From the NCBI GenBank assembly GCA_947447985.1, contig CANFLX010000007.1, positions 32,141 to 96,140 of the forward strand: a stretch of 64,000 bases of DNA. The letters are read 5' to 3'. Shown here piece after piece: positions 63,855 through 64,000 of this stretch (position 1 is the stretch's first letter; each line of letters starts with the position of its first letter). The translations under genes were made by a program, and so were the position numbers. This DNA comes from Comamonadaceae bacterium. Its GTDB lineage: Bacteria; Pseudomonadota; Gammaproteobacteria; Burkholderiales; Burkholderiaceae_C. The notes under the pieces were generated by a model, which was given only the letters and a program-made list of their open reading frames with translations, was not told the DNA's origin and ran no database searches.

Positions 63855-64000
63855 ATGTTTGTAATGTTTGATGAAGCCGGAAAATTCATGGCCGGTCGGG
63901 TGCTGTCAGAGAGCGATGCTTCGGTGCAAGTCGAGCTCGACAGTGGCAAGCGCGTCAAGGTCAAGGCGGCCCATGTGCTGCTGCGCTTCGAGAAGCCCGC
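63855..64000 (+). CDS. RNase II-type ribonuclease, N terminus only
   Basis: The 48 visible codons (MFVMFDEAGKFMAGRVLSES, then VQVELDSGKRVKVKAAHVLL) match the start of RNB-domain exoribonucleases of Burkholderiales. The gene runs off the window edge, so the catalytic domain is not seen. It is divergent from rodA. Confidence 0.65.
   Translation, partial: MFVMFDEAGKFMAGRVLSESDASVQVELDSGKRVKVKAAHVLLRFEKP

Overview
The window reads as chromosome of a betaproteobacterium of the order Burkholderiales, most likely the family Comamonadaceae (Rhodoferax, Polaromonas, Curvibacter or Limnohabitans type). The basis is high GC, the protein sequences, and characteristic gene orders: ffh divergent from a CcsA-like gene followed by a PP0621-type gene and ampD; prmA-accC-accB; and mpl beside a small conserved gene. 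The assignment comes from recognition, not from a database search.

Layout. 1-13.7 kb is housekeeping: the end of an ATM1-type ABC exporter, a truncated LysR gene, pyrC, a DUF3025 gene, htpX, a membrane protein, an FAD dehydrogenase, a class V aminotransferase, ychF, a small exported protein, a UbiH-like monooxygenase, a DsbC-like protein and an M61 peptidase. 14.0-28.0 kb is a less GC-rich accessory locus. It has one strong candidate promoter with an overlapping inverted repeat, then two small genes, a 2433-residue protein, a complete type I secretion system (ABC exporter, adaptor, TolC-like channel) and an HlyC-type protoxin lysine acyltransferase. The large protein joins an N-terminal lysozyme-like domain, a hydrophobic stretch, six cadherin-like repeats and calcium-loop modules, yet shows no canonical RTX nonapeptide repeats. 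This is the most unusual system in the window.

28.0-30.3 kb holds a DJ-1/PfpI protein and two divergent crotonase-family genes. At 30.35 kb an elongator tRNA-Met(CAT) is the insertion site of an integrative element of about 10.8 kb (roughly 30,426-41,224). The element carries a P4-type integrase, an AlpA-like regulator, a small gene and a primase/ATPase in a tightly overlapping replication operon. Its cargo is small membrane and Sel1-like proteins opposite an Xre regulator, a DUF3800 protein, an alarmone-hydrolase-like HD protein in a three-gene operon, and an HGGxSTG protein. Copies of an 8-bp motif (TACCAACA) at both ends look like integrase arm sites.

41.3-64 kb returns to core genome: an arsR-arsC-aquaporin arsenic operon, miaB, ffh, a CcsA-like gene, ampD, nrdA/nrdB behind tandem NrdR boxes, an H1-like Lys/Ala-rich protein, a DUF3426 protein, prmA, accC, accB, a TlpA-like protein, mpl, a DAHP synthase gene, tldD, rodA and the start of an RNase II-type gene. 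Upstream of the DAHP synthase gene is a previously unlabelled Phe-rich leader peptide with mutually exclusive hairpins, a classic transcription attenuator that would tie entry into the shikimate pathway to charged aromatic tRNA.
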